64,000 nucleotides of DNA from Sialis fuliginosa. Its lineage: Eukaryota; Arthropoda; Insecta; Megaloptera; Sialidae. Shown here piece after piece: positions 23,998-37,400 of this stretch (positions are counted from its first letter, which is position 1; the number at the start of each line of letters is the position of its first letter). The stretch spans positions 17,767,001-17,831,000 of the forward strand of contig OY540817.1 in NCBI GenBank assembly GCA_961205875.1, given 5' to 3'. Under the pieces are notes generated by a model that worked only from the letters and a program-made list of their open reading frames with translations, was not told the origin of the DNA and made no database searches. The position numbers were made by a program, and so were the translations under genes.

Positions 23998-24479
23998 ATA
24001 TCATAAACTATAAAACTATAATATACCTATTTAAAAAAAAATGATAATTAAAAATCAAGTGTCTCTTTATCTCAAAAATTTCTAAATATTACAAGAGGTT
24101 AGGTATTCGCCTTTGATCTATATCTATCAAGAATCAACATTTCATCTCTCAGAACAATACGTAATTTTTAACCTTATCTCTGAAAATATAACACTACTGA
24201 TAAGATATCAGTGTTACTTTTTATTGTGAAATATTAAAAAATATACAATATATTTTGTTATAACTGTCAAATAACAAATAGTAAAACTGTACATGAAATC
24301 CAGTTAATTTCAAATGACAACAATTAAAATCATTTAAACAAGGAAGTGTTACCAACTTAAATTTATCTTAAAAGTAAATAGGTATATATTGTTGATACAA
24401 CATATATCACATTGAATTGCATGTTATTACGCCACTGAATTGTTAAGTATATTAGGAGGTACGCATCAATATAATATTT

Positions 24480-24629
24480 ATATCGCTTCGTATACACGCG
24501 CGAAAACAGTTGACAGTTAGTGATTGTTGAAAATTTCAGTTACATATGAATGGGTCATTGATTTCGCAAGTTGTTTCTCAGGACGTATTCAGGATAAAAT
24601 AAATACAATTAGTTTTTGTGTTTGTTAAA
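24480..24629 (+). promoter_or_regulatory. Candidate ABCB promoter and noncoding leader exon
   Basis: A locally GC-richer stretch (CGCTTCGTATACACGCGCGA) is followed by TTTCAGTTACAT, which fits the arthropod TCAGT initiator. A possible donor AAAGTGAGT lies at 24627-24632. Splicing from here to the acceptor 11 bases before the ABCB ATG (28440) would give a 3.8-kb leader intron. This is inference from signals only. The counterpart for copy A would lie outside the window. Confidence 0.35.
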
Positions 24630-24825
24630 GTGAGTGAAGCTTATTTTAATTTTATAGTAGGTAGGTACCTATATTTATTATATGTATTTTATAACATAAA
24701 TATATTTTTACATATTTTATGTAAAAATTCATTAAATAGTGGATCAAAGCGAGGATGTTATTGTAAACAAAAAACTTCATATGAACATATGTTTCTAATC
24801 CTTGTTGAAGGAGCTACAGTCTCTC

Positions 24826-25494
24826 AAAAGTTATAAAATTTGATAATCGATTTAGTTTTTAGTAAGTATTATCGATTTTCATTGTTACAACAATAATAAT
24901 TTAGCCCAAGGGTGTATGGGGTAATCGGGACTTTCAATTTTTATCTTGTATTTTTTAGGGTCCCGAAGTTACTCTATTAATCTCACTTTGTCATCCTTTT
25001 CAGTCGAAAGCAAAATATCTCGTAAACTACATATATAAGCTAGAAATTTGAAATTTTTACTTAACATTTAAAATGATACATGTACATATTTAAAAAAAAA
25101 TTCAGGGGGGAGGGGTGCTAAGGAGCTAAAATTAGGAAAACAAGTTACTATTCTATATATATTCATATCAAGGCATGTGGCACGTCAAAATGTATAACCA
25201 AACCAGTAGAATTTATCCCTCTCTCTTATTTTTTTCTGAATCAAAAATTATTTTTTCAGGGGACTTTAAAGCAAATCAAAATTGTATACCAAGGCGTGTG
25301 GGGTGTCAAAATGTAGATCTCAATCAGTAGAATTTGGCTCTATTTTTAATTAGTAGTAAGGAACTCTTATGGCATTGTCCTGATCGAATTGTTTGTTCTT
25401 TCTTTACCCCATACACCCCTGTGTTATTATTGGTCGATACTGAAAATCGATAACACTCATTAATATTAAACCGATTATCAAAGTTCATAACTTT
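24826..25494. mobile_element. Foldback element with ~50-bp imperfect inverted ends
   Basis: Left AAAAGTTATAAAATTTGATAATCG pairs with right CGATTATCAAAGTTCATAACTTT (each shortened by a few mismatches). An inner pair is GGGTGTATGGGGTA and TACCCCATACACCC. The interior has repeated TGTGGGGTGTCAAAATGTA motifs also seen at about 2131 and 27230. Confidence 0.75.
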
Positions 25495-28450
25495 ATCACA
25501 ATGTGTTCTCCAGATATTAAATAAAAACTAAAAATCTTTAGGGGAGAATTTCGAGACATTTACATATTCGTTGTAAATCACATAATTAATTCTTTTTTTG
25601 TAAATTATATTAATTTTGACATAATTTATTAATGTATAATATATTCTTATTTAATTAATATCCCCGTTATAATTAATAAATTAATAATATATATTATATT
25701 TTTAAATATTATTATAGAAAATTTTTGATTAACAATTGTATATAGATAATTCTATCAAATAATAGCAAATTATCTGTCTAAACGTCAAAAAATTGAATTA
25801 TATCTATTTTATAGATAGGTATTAAATAATGTATTATTGTTGTACTATAATTTATAAAATAAATAACAAAATAGTAAAAGTCATTTGATAAGATTGTATA
25901 AAACTATACATGTAGAGTTGGTGTTAAGGTAAGTAAATATAACAGGGCTTAAGATATTATACTGCATGTTTACTCAATTTTATTATTATTAAATAATAAC
26001 ATTTCACAAGATTGTTGGATCCGTACCATACTGTAGCGATATGCACAAAAAAAGGTCTTCAGTTTTTACTTTTCCTTATCTAAATTTATAAAATTACAAA
26101 GTGAAGTTGACGCGACCAAAAAAAAAATGTCCTCACTTTTATATTTTGACCTGAATTTTAAATTAAAATTTGTATTTCTTAATTTTTTTGTTTTCTCATT
26201 TTTGCCAGGGGGGTGCAAGTGCACCTCCTTGCACCCCCCTCCCGGCGCCCATGTGCACAAATATTCTGCTAAATCGTAAGCGATGGCAACTATAGTATTG
26301 CGTAATCCCTTAGGTTAACAATTACAATTTTCAAAAAGAGGCATTACGTAATACATGCTTAGAGACAGAGTAGAATAGTCAGTCGTTATCACAGTGTCTT
26401 GAAAATAAGATTTATAAATTTTAAAAAGTGCTCAAAGTTAAATCTAAACTGTTTTTGATTATTTCTGCCCTTTAACGCTGTAATTCACGTTTAAGGTTTA
26501 CAGGCCCTATGGTAGCGAGATAGATAGGTTAATTAATTAAGTGTAATAAAGTACTAGTGAAAGATTTTGTTATTGTGTAATTAGTAAGTTAAGATTTTAA
26601 TTTTCATTTCATTTCAACTGTCCTTGGCTAGAGAAATCTTCGAGAGTAAAGCTTTATTATTTTAAAACGGGGACTCGATCTCCGCCGAGAAATAAATAGT
26701 ATAATAATAATAATATTAATAAGAACTTTTGGAGTAATACTATTTTTATTTTTTATTATTTTATTAATATTTTTTTAAATTTTTTAGTAAAGTTTTTTTT
26801 ATAAATCTCCCCCCCCCCCCCAATGAAATTAGGATAAATATTTATATAATAATGATATGTTTATTAAGACTTAATTCGGCTTATTTTAATAGCTAGTGTA
26901 GAACAAAGTACAAATAGTTGACTGGGTGTTTAAATATAATTTATTATGTTATGTATTTTTTTAACAAATGTCAAATATATTGACTTCTTTATTATTTTGT
27001 ATCAATCTATTATTTTATATCAATGGTCAATCTTTATACTAACATAAGTTTAATGTGTGATTTAAAAAAAGTATAAAGAAGTATTTTATCCCCTCCCCCC
27101 TCTAGCTTGGTAACTACTGGTTCAAAAATTTGAAAAAAATTTGTAAAAATTAAAGTCAACAATGTCATTTTAAATTTTGGAATAATAGGGAGGGGTGTCA
27201 TAAAAAATATTTTTATTTTCATATCTAGGTATGTAGGGTGCCAAAATTAGTAGTAGACCATATTTTTTTCAAATTCAAAAATGGCGCCAGCAGAAGGCTA
27301 AAAGCAGTGTTTTATTTTGCACGTGTATAAATAGTAGATTTTATTAAAGTTGTAATTAAACTGCTATATTTTAATTGTTTTCGTAAATACAGCTGATAAT
27401 AAAACTATAAACTAAAATTAAAATTTTTTATAATTGAAATCGAATTTAACATTGTGGAAATAATATCTAATAATGAACTTGAATTGAATAAATCAAAAAA
27501 ATGTTTTTTTTAAAATTAAGTTGTTACTTTTACTTTTAGTACTGTAAATCATAACAAATTCGAGAACTCGAAATGTCAACGTTTTAAATCTCCCTGATTC
27601 GACAGAAATTAGAGATAACTCTTTAGCCTTGGCAAATAAGACAGCGCTGTAATGTCGCCGCATAAATCCATGTAAATAAATGAAGTTAAAACACGATACT
27701 TGTTAGATTTATTTTAAAAATTTGCGCTTTATGACATATATTCAACGCTGATCACGAGTGGGTTAATATAAATGAATACCAGAATATAACATTTTAATTT
27801 AACTAATCAGAAAATTAAAATAAATACTTTGAAAATTATTATCTGAAATGTTATATGTTCTATCCATTTTTAGTTATATTCATTTCTGTATAATAATGTG
27901 TAGGAGAAAGTTTTGTGGTGGCCACATCACTTAAATTTTTTATTTACAAAAATAACAAATGAAAGATAGATTTTACCCAGAAAATAAGGCGAATATTGAT
28001 AATAATATTTAATAATATGAATAACAAAATGTCACATATTAAATTTTATAATATATTTGTTTTAGTGTCATTTTTTGTTTATTGATAAATATATGTATAA
28101 CAATTTAATATTATTATCTTGATTATCCTCGAAATAAATAAATACAAACTCAACTTTTTTTATATTAATTGACAAGTATTTATCTAATCTTATAATAGTA
28201 AAAGTGTTTTTGTCCATCATCAGTAATAATCTATAGATTAGCTATAAAACAATATTAATAATTGAAATAAAAATAAATACTTTAATGACCTCATTATAAT
28301 TTTGATAGTAAATTTCTATTTATAAATTAAATTTAGATAAATTTCCATTCGAAAAATATATCATTTATTAAAAAATTTCTCCAACCAAAATTGTTTGAGT
28401 GCACAGAATAAAATACTTATTTTTAATATCTTTTTATCAGGAATATCGAA

Positions 28451-31400
28451 ATGAAAACAAAAGAAGTAATTGTAGCTGATACCAGCAAATCGTTTCATTT
28501 TCGAAATAATTCTGGAAAATATAACATGGCAGCTGCAGAATCTGCAAATACCAAAGATGATAAAATAAATACTAGTTTTAATGCATTGTAAGTAAAATTT
28601 ATTTTGAGCATTTTATTAACCCTTTCGGTCCTGCCACCATAACATTTACAGGATTAACTAATTCGTACTTTTGAAATTTATTTTCAATTTTAAAAGTTTA
28701 GGGCTGAAAGGGTTAACTATTAGTTATAAGTATTATAATTTATTTTATAGTTTTCTCTGCCCTTAATAACATATTTAACACTGAAATTATTTTCATTTTC
28801 AGCATATTTTCTGTAATAAAGAAAAAAGAAAAAAAAGAAAAAACGTCTATAGTTCCTTTTTATAAATTAGTAAGTATTTATTTTTAATTTTTAACGATGA
28901 AAAAATCTATGTAAATATTTATTAATAGTCCACATAGAGGCAACAAGTGTCAAATGTAGTTATATATTTTTACATCTAAATTCGGGAGTTAAAACTTAAT
29001 CTAATCTATTCCTCAAGGACTATCAGAAAGGTTGACCGAGAGCCGTTCCCCATAAGGATTCTGTGGGGTCCTTTACAAAATATTATATAATTTTATTTTT
29101 AATACATTTCAGTTTCGATTTGCCACATGTTTCGAAATATTTATAGTATGTTGTGGAGTATTATTCTCAATATTGACCGGCATGAGTATTCCAGTACAAA
29201 CGATTCTCTACGGAGAATTCACATCCCTTTTAGTGGACCGGACCAGTGGTAATACGACGACAAAAACAATGATGTTGAATTGGTTTGGTGGAGGAAGAAT
29301 ATTGTAAGTTTTGTAAACTGTTAAAAAACACCTAGACAACTAACAATAAGTACTTTTAGAGAAAATCGGTAGACAGACAGTGGCAACTTATGAAATGGGT
29401 ACGCTGACATAATAGGCATGATGCCAGTAACAAAGTATCACTGAAATTATGATTTTAAATAATGAAATAGGTTAATAAGATTCTAAAAAAATATATATTA
29501 AAAGCGAGATTATATAATTTTTGTTAAAATAAAAATACAAAATACAGCAATCCGTCATGTTAGATGGAACACCAATCAGAGCGAATGACGTCACACCTAA
29601 GTAAATATCATTTTGTTTCATTAATATCTGCATTGTTTATAAATTATTTTGTGGTTTTAAATTATCAATTTGCTCAGTTTTGTGTTACCAAAACTAAAAC
29701 CGAGAAACGTTAGCGATGGAACAAGGATTTCTTATTGTTGACAAGGAGTGTTTACTTAGGCGTGATGTCACAAATACGCGAGCGTTTTGGCGTCAAATTC
29801 AAAATTAGTTTAAAAATAGTCAATTTTTGCGATTAAACTTTTATTTTCTGCAGAAATAAGTATTTTTTTTTAAGTCAGAGACACGTAAGATCATTATAAA
29901 ATAGTTTTTTTTTTAAATTAGACATCATACCTATTCTAAAAAAAAACTGTTGTTCCGTTTGTCGACTAAAACCAATATAGGTACCATATGAGATATAATT
30001 GTTGAACCATCATTTACAGAGATAGTAACGCAAGTTCTACAGAGAGAAGTGAAGCAATACTCGAAGATTCCGCTGCTTTTGGTATCGGTTTGACCGTGAT
30101 GAGTTTGGTCCAATTCGTCATATCTACAGTAGCAGTAGATTTCCTTAACTATGTGTGTTTAAAGCAAGTCGGTCGTATTAGAAAGCTACTTATGAGGTCT
30201 GCGCTTGCCCAAGATATGACGTGGTATGATTTGCATGCTGGGAATAATTTTGCAGGACAATTAACAGAGTAAGGAATTTAAAACCAATTTCAACCTAAAC
30301 CTGCTTATGTATCTATATATTTTTTTATAGAAATATGGATAAAATAAAAGATGGTATAGGTGAGAAGATCTCCATTTTCGCATATTTAGTTATGTCTTTT
30401 TTCTTTTCCATTATTATTTCATTTACTTACGGATGGGAATTGACCCTTGTTGTATTGAGTTGTGCACCAGTTATCATTATAACTACAGCTGTAGTAGCAA
30501 AGGTAAAACAACAATGGTTAACATCATTTTTTAATTGTTGATTGAATTGTTTTGTTTTTGTAGATTCAAAGCACACTGACGGCGAAAGAGTTGAAATCTT
30601 ACAGCAGTGCGGGAAGCGTTGCTGAAGAAGTTCTTAGTTCAATAAGAACTGTTGTGGCTTTTGGAGGAGAATATAAAGAGATTGATAGGTGATTATTTAC
30701 ATCATTGTAACAATTAAAAATTTTGAAATTAAGCTTTTAACGGAAATATCAAATTTAATGTCCGGTATTATAAAGACGCTAACAAATTTGCATGTTTGCG
30801 AGCACTTTCAAATGAGGTATTAATTCTGTAATAGTATCTATGAATTAGTAATAGAATTTAGAGCATAATATCACCACTGTTTTAATACCGTTGTGCAAAA
30901 CTTGTCAAACACTTCATGAAACTTCAAGAGAACTGTCAGATAGGTTTGATACGCCATTTTGAAAGTGCTTGCAAGCTTGTAAATTTTGTTATCTCGGACA
31001 AAAGATTTGTTAATAATACATTTTGGAAGATCTGATTAGTTTTAACAACAATCGATTTACCGGAAATAGTACATTAATTAATACTAGAAGCCGTTTTTAT
31101 ATATTTTGTTGATTTTTATGAAGATCTATATTATTTTAATCAATTTTATCTTTTGCAGATATAACAAATGTCTGAATCCTGCAATAAGACAAGGTACTCG
31201 GAAAGGTTTATTTTCCGGAATTGGAAGCGGAATAATGTGGTTCGTTATATACTGCAGTTATTCTTTAGCGTTCTGGTACGGCGTTAACTTAATTATGGAA
31301 GGGCGAGGTACAGAGAATCCTGAATATACTCCTGCTGTCTTAACTACGGTAAGATTTAACTGAAATGAATTTGATTGCAATATGTAGAATTCGTATGTGA

Positions 31401-34400
31401 TCTATTCAATTTTTAGGTGTTCTTCGGTATTTTGATGGGTGCACAAAATTTCGGTTTTGCTTCACCGCATATTGAAGCATTTTCTGTAGCTAGGGGTGCA
31501 GGTGCTACTGTGTTTAGTATTATTGATCGTGTTCCTACAATAAATCCTTTCAGTACTGAAGGATTAAAACCAAAGTCGATTTCTGGGATTATTGAACTGA
31601 AGGATATTCATTTTCAATACCCTTCAAGACCAGATGTTAAGGTAAGATATATATTTTTTTAGTGCTCCGTATTTTTTTATCCAACTGATATATTAATTAA
31701 CCAATACAGATAATGCAAGGATTCAATCTAAAAATCAGAAGTGGAGAAACAGTAGCATTGGTTGGAGCTTCAGGTTGCGGAAAATCTACCGTTATTCAAT
31801 TGCTACAAAGGCTTTACGATCCCATATCTGGTGTGGTGTATTTGGATGGAAATAACATAAAAACATTGAATATTCGTTGGCTGAGATCGCGTGTTGCAGT
31901 TGTTGGACAAGAACCGGCACTCTTCACAGGAACTATTCGGGAAAATATAGCGTACGGTGGTGATCCGATGGCAGAGAAAGATGAGCTTACTCAGAGTCAA
32001 ATAGAGGATGCAGCGAAACAAGCAAATTGTCATGATTTTATAAAGAAATTACCAGATGGGTAAGAATTTACATATACAAGTATTCCTCGACTTAGACGGT
32101 TCGCACTTAAATTCTTAAATTCCTTATTAACTTTATTGTACAATAATCCTCAAACACAAATCACAAAATAAATCAAATTCAATAATTGAATCAAATAACA
32201 ACAATCAAACATTATTTGTCAACAATAGAACTTTTTGAAAAAAACTACGCGGCAATGTTAATATGTAACTTAAATAATTGTATAATATGTATACATATTT
32301 TTATTATAATTGTGAATTTTGTATCTAATAATCTTTTTGTTACTTTTTTAATTTTAATAGATATGATACATCTATTGGAGGAGGTGGTGCTCAACTGTCT
32401 GGTGGCCAACGCCAACGTATCGCATTAGCTCGTGCTCTAGTTCGTCAACCAGCAGTGCTGTTACTCGATGAGGCGACTTCCGCTTTAGACGTACGCACTG
32501 AAGATATCGTAACTCGAGCTTTACGGGCTTCTTCGGCTGCTACAGGCCGCACTACAGTCATTGTTGCACATAGATTGTCGACTGTAGCGCATGCTGATAG
32601 AATTGTATGTGTCAAAGAAGGAAATGTTGTCGAGGAAGGAACTTATGGTGATTTAATCGATGCAAAAGGTGTCTTTTATCAACTTGTTAAAGCCCATGAG
32701 AAGGATAAAAATAGTGACAAGAAAGATACAGAAGGTGAGTTACGGAAACTTGATTTTTAATGAATATATGGAAATATATATGTACCTAATTATGTATTTA
32801 TTAGGTCCTCGTCATCAAATCAAAAGACAAGACACTGTTGAAAGTTCTAAAACTAGATCTATTAAATCGTCTATTTCTGGTGATATTACTGAAGACATCA
32901 ACGACGGTGATGATAGCGATGATTCAGCTTTACCAAAAGTGTCTTTAAAACGGATAATGGCTGCAAATTCACCTGAATGGCTTTACATAGTTACCGGATG
33001 TCTAGCAGCAGTAATTGTAGGAGCATCATTTCCCGCTTTCGCCATTTTGTACGGAGAAATCTTCGGCGTAAGTAAAATAATACATCTTAGCAGATTTTAC
33101 TAGAATAGAGTAATCCGGTCAAAAATGAAAACCCCTAAAAACCTGTTTAATGTAATTTAGTCTAACAATAATGCTTCGGTTGTAACTTAACTCTCGCTGA
33201 TACTGTGTTTTCAAATTGAATAAATGTGAGTTAATAAAATAAGGCAAATTTAATAATAAAAGAGGTACTTATGTCAAAATTATTACGAAATATCTTTTAG
33301 GTATTCGCTTTTGATGACCTCGAAGAAGTGCGAAAAACCACAAATTTCTATTCGCTTCTATTTCTCGCTATCGGTGTTTTCGTCGGCGTAGCAACGTTCC
33401 TCCAAACGCACATGTTCAACGTGGCCGGGGTGAAGTTGACGACCCGACTGCGTAAACAGTCGTTCGCCGCGTTTATGAAGCAGGAGATAGGATGGCACGA
33501 TAGGACGTCCAACGGGGTCGGAGCTTTGTGCGCTAGACTATCGGGAGACGCGGCTAACGTCCAAGGTGCTACCGGGACTCGTATTGGTGTGATACTGCAA
33601 GCTCTTTCAACACTAGGTAATCAAAGAGCCTCTATACGGTTTCATTTTTTTCGAATTTCGACTGTCGCCATTCGAAAGAGTATAAAAAATCATGAACATT
33701 TTGTATTAAAGTTTTTTTTAAATCTTCATTAGTTTCAGAGTTATTTGAAATATATGTTATGGTTACTTTACACATTTTCATAAAGGTGTTTCACCCCTTT
33801 AAACCGTTTTACCGCAGCTAAGATAATTTTTTTCTTACTAACTCTGACCCCCTCTAACTATATACAAAATTTTAACTCGATCCAAATATGCTACTTGGAA
33901 AGGTTCTCTTGTAAGAAAGACTCGACCGGAATAATTCGAATGTCGCGACCAAAATTTAACAGCATCTTTATGAAAGTCAATATTTATTTTAATTTCAGGT
34001 TTGGGAATCGTAATATCATTTGTACTGTCATGGAAAATGACATTAGTCGGCCTTATATGCATTCCTTTAGTATTCATCGCAGTTTATCTCGAATCTAGGC
34101 TAACCGAAACACAAGCATTGACCGAAAAGAAAGCTATGGAAAACGCAACACGAATCGCTGTCGAAGCAATAACAAATATAAAAACAATCGCTAGTCTAGC
34201 TCGGGAAGATACGTTCCTCGAGAAGTATCTTGTGGAGTTACGTAAGGCAAATAATGCATTACAGAAGAAGACAAAGTTTCGGGGTGTGGTTTATTCGTTA
34301 GGTCAAGTGACACCGTTTTTAGCGTACGCGTTAGTTTTGTATTATGGCGGGATTTTGGTAGCGAATGAAGGTGTACATTATACTACGATTTTAAAGTAAG

Positions 34401-37400
34401 TTGTTTAATTTTTTGGCACGAGTAGTTTAAATAATATCCGGTATTATAAAGGAGCTCGCACATTAGCTAGCTAGCAAGCACTTTCAAATGAGATATCAAA
34501 CATATATGACAGTTCTTTTGGAGTTTGTTGAAGACTTTGACAAGTTTCGCGCACGCGTTGTAGGTAAATACCAACGGTATTAAAACAGTGGTGATATTAT
34601 GAAAATTATTTTGTACGGTAAAAGATGCCAACTGTGTTACAATTAGTTAAAGTGTCACTGCTCTAAATTCCATAGCTAATCCATAGATACTAGTACAAAA
34701 TTAATACCCCATTTGAGAGTGCTTGCAAGCTAGCAAATTTTGCGAGCTCCTTTATAATACAGGACATAACTCTATGTATACTTTAAGGGTATCAGAAGCA
34801 CTCATTTTCGGTGCATGGATGTTAGGCCAAGGATTTGCATTCGCGCCGAATTTCAATATGGCAAAAATATCAGCTTCAAAAATATTCAAACTTCTGGATC
34901 GTATTCCATTAATTCATTCTGCCCCTATTTTACCTGGGATGGATTCTTGGGTATGTAGAAATAATATTTTCAGAAATACACGGTGTCCAAGATAAGCGTG
35001 AAATGCATGAAGATTTCCTAAACGGTAAGGGATACAGATTCGGTTAAATGAGATGAATTATTTGTAAGGAAGGGGTGAGTATTACTACATCAAAAAAAAT
35101 TAATAATTCTATGTGGTTTAAGCGATATACTAAAAAATCTTAAAATTCGAAAACTCTTTAAATGGATATCACTTTTTTGTCAAAGTAGATAGGTACTTTT
35201 TGTAAACAGTTTATTAAAACACTTTTTTGTGTAGAATCGAATGGCGTATTTAAAATTTTTATATCACTTTTAATTTCTGAATTACAAGCCCTAACTTTAG
35301 TTTTTCTTATGAGCCACTAAGTTAGTTATAGTATATTTGAACGTTTTTTTTTTTACTCTACTTTATAACAATATGTAACTAGTCATACTTATTTTCGAAA
35401 AAAAAGGAAGAACATTTTTTTTTATAGTTTACTGTTTTCAAATATTAATTTGTTGTTTTTTTGTTTTTCGCTAGTATTTAGTACTTCGATTTATTTTCGA
35501 AATTAAATATGACAAGTGACATAGAGTAAAAAAGACGTTAAAATATGCTATACCCAACTTAGAGGCCCATAAGAAAAATTAAAGTTAGGACTTGTAATTC
35601 GGAAACTAAAAGTGATATAAAAATTCTAAATACGCCAATAATTCTATACATAAAAGTGTTTTAAGAAACCGCAAACAAAAAGTACCTATCTACTCTGACA
35701 AAAAAGTTATAGCCATTTAAAAAAATACGAATTTTCAGATTTTTGGGTATACCGCCTAAATCACATACAATTATCAATATTTTTTTATGTAGAAATACTC
35801 ACCCATTTCTTACAAATAATTCATCTCATTTAACCAATTCTTACCGTTTAGAAAATCCCCATGCATTTCACGCTTATCTTGGACATTCTGTATATATATA
35901 CTATATACGTTTCTAATTGGTTTATATTTTGTAGCATACAGATGGTTCGATTAACTATAAAGATATACAATTCCATTACCCGTCGAGACCGAATATAGAA
36001 ATATTGCAGGGTTTGAATTTGGAAATAAAGCCAGGCCAAACAGTTGCTTTGGTCGGACCAAGTGGATGTGGAAAGTCTACTTGTATTCAATTGTTACAGC
36101 GTTTGTATGATCCAGATTCCGGTTTAATTGTAAGTTTCTGCGTTTAGAAAACGAAAGAATAATATAAAAAGTTTTGAGTTAATTTTTTTTTTATGTTTAC
36201 AGATGTTGACAAATAAAAATATTCGAAATGATCTTACGCTAGCAAATTTGAGAAAAGAAATGGGTTTGGTATCGCAAGAACCTGTATTATTCGACAGAAC
36301 AATAGCAGAGAATATTGCCTATGGTGATAACACGAGAGATGTTTCCATGGATGAAATTATCGAAGCGTCAAAAAAATCAAATATACATAATTTTATATCT
36401 TCTTTACCACAGGTAAGTCGAATTTATTTTTTATTTTTTTTACTTTTTTTTGTGCGTGGAAATATTTTCAATACAGTTTTTTAAGTTATAAAAATTTTTT
36501 TTGGAACTTTTGTAAATTTATTTATTAATTTATTTCTACTTCATGAATTAACTTGATTCTGGTTTCATGTATAAACAGTAGGACTCCTATAAGTTCTAAG
36601 CGCTACGTAAATATCTATTTACTATTTTCTTGTATTTTAGTCGATATTTGTGTGACGAGTTGAAGTTCACTGCAGGAAATTTCACTAAAAAATTTAGAAT
36701 TTTTTATTTCGTTAAAAGTATGTTTATTGTATAGAAAATGACGTAAAAAGTTGTTTGTTTCAAACCGCAGGTTTGTATCTCAAACCGTTCTCGAGATATA
36801 GCCTCTCAAAGTTTCAGTTTTTCCAAATTTTTTGAGAAAAAATGCCATAACTTTTGAACGGGTAGTCGGAATTGATTTTAGTTGACGGATTTGAAATCAG
36901 CGTGTCAAAATCTATATAATGACATGTATAATACTTTAAAATCCGACAAAAAATTTTTGGTCAAAAATCAACATTTTTTTAAGGTATACCCCTTTGAATT
37001 TTTTCGATTTTTCGCGTTTTTTTTTTTTTCGAGTTTTAAGGTATTATACATGTCATTATATAGATTTTGACACGCTGATTCCAAATCCGTCAACTAAAAT
37101 TAATTCCGACCATCCGTTCAAAAGTTAGGGCCATTTTTCTTCAAAATTTTGAAAAAACTGAAACTTTGAGAGGCTATATCTTGAAAACGGTTTGAGATAC
37201 AGACCTGCGGTTTGAACAGTTCAACTTTTCACGTCATTTTCTATACAATAAACATACTTTTAACGAAATCAAAAATTCTAAATTTTTTAGTGAAATTTCC
37301 TACAGTGAACTTCAACTCGTCATACAAATATCGACTAAAATACAAGAAAATAAGACGTAGAGGTATTATAGTTTTATAGTTAGACGTGGGGGGTACAGGT

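Larger units (their letters stand above)
25753..30303 (+). repeat. Segmental duplication, copy B
   Basis: Direct repeat of positions 5-5604 located about 25 kb downstream. It carries the 5' intron sequence and coding exons 1-4 that belong to the complete ABCB gene. At its right edge the sequence continues normally into intron 4 and exon 5 (30331), so B looks like the parental arrangement and A like the derived one. B lacks the foldback element at 784-1536 and the hAT-like element at 4895-5297 of copy A. Confidence 0.93.

Noticed and set aside
26590-26720. tRNA gene in the copy-B-specific segment
   Set aside because: A B-box-like GGGGACTCGATCTCC is present, but I could not fold a cloverleaf or find a matching A-box.
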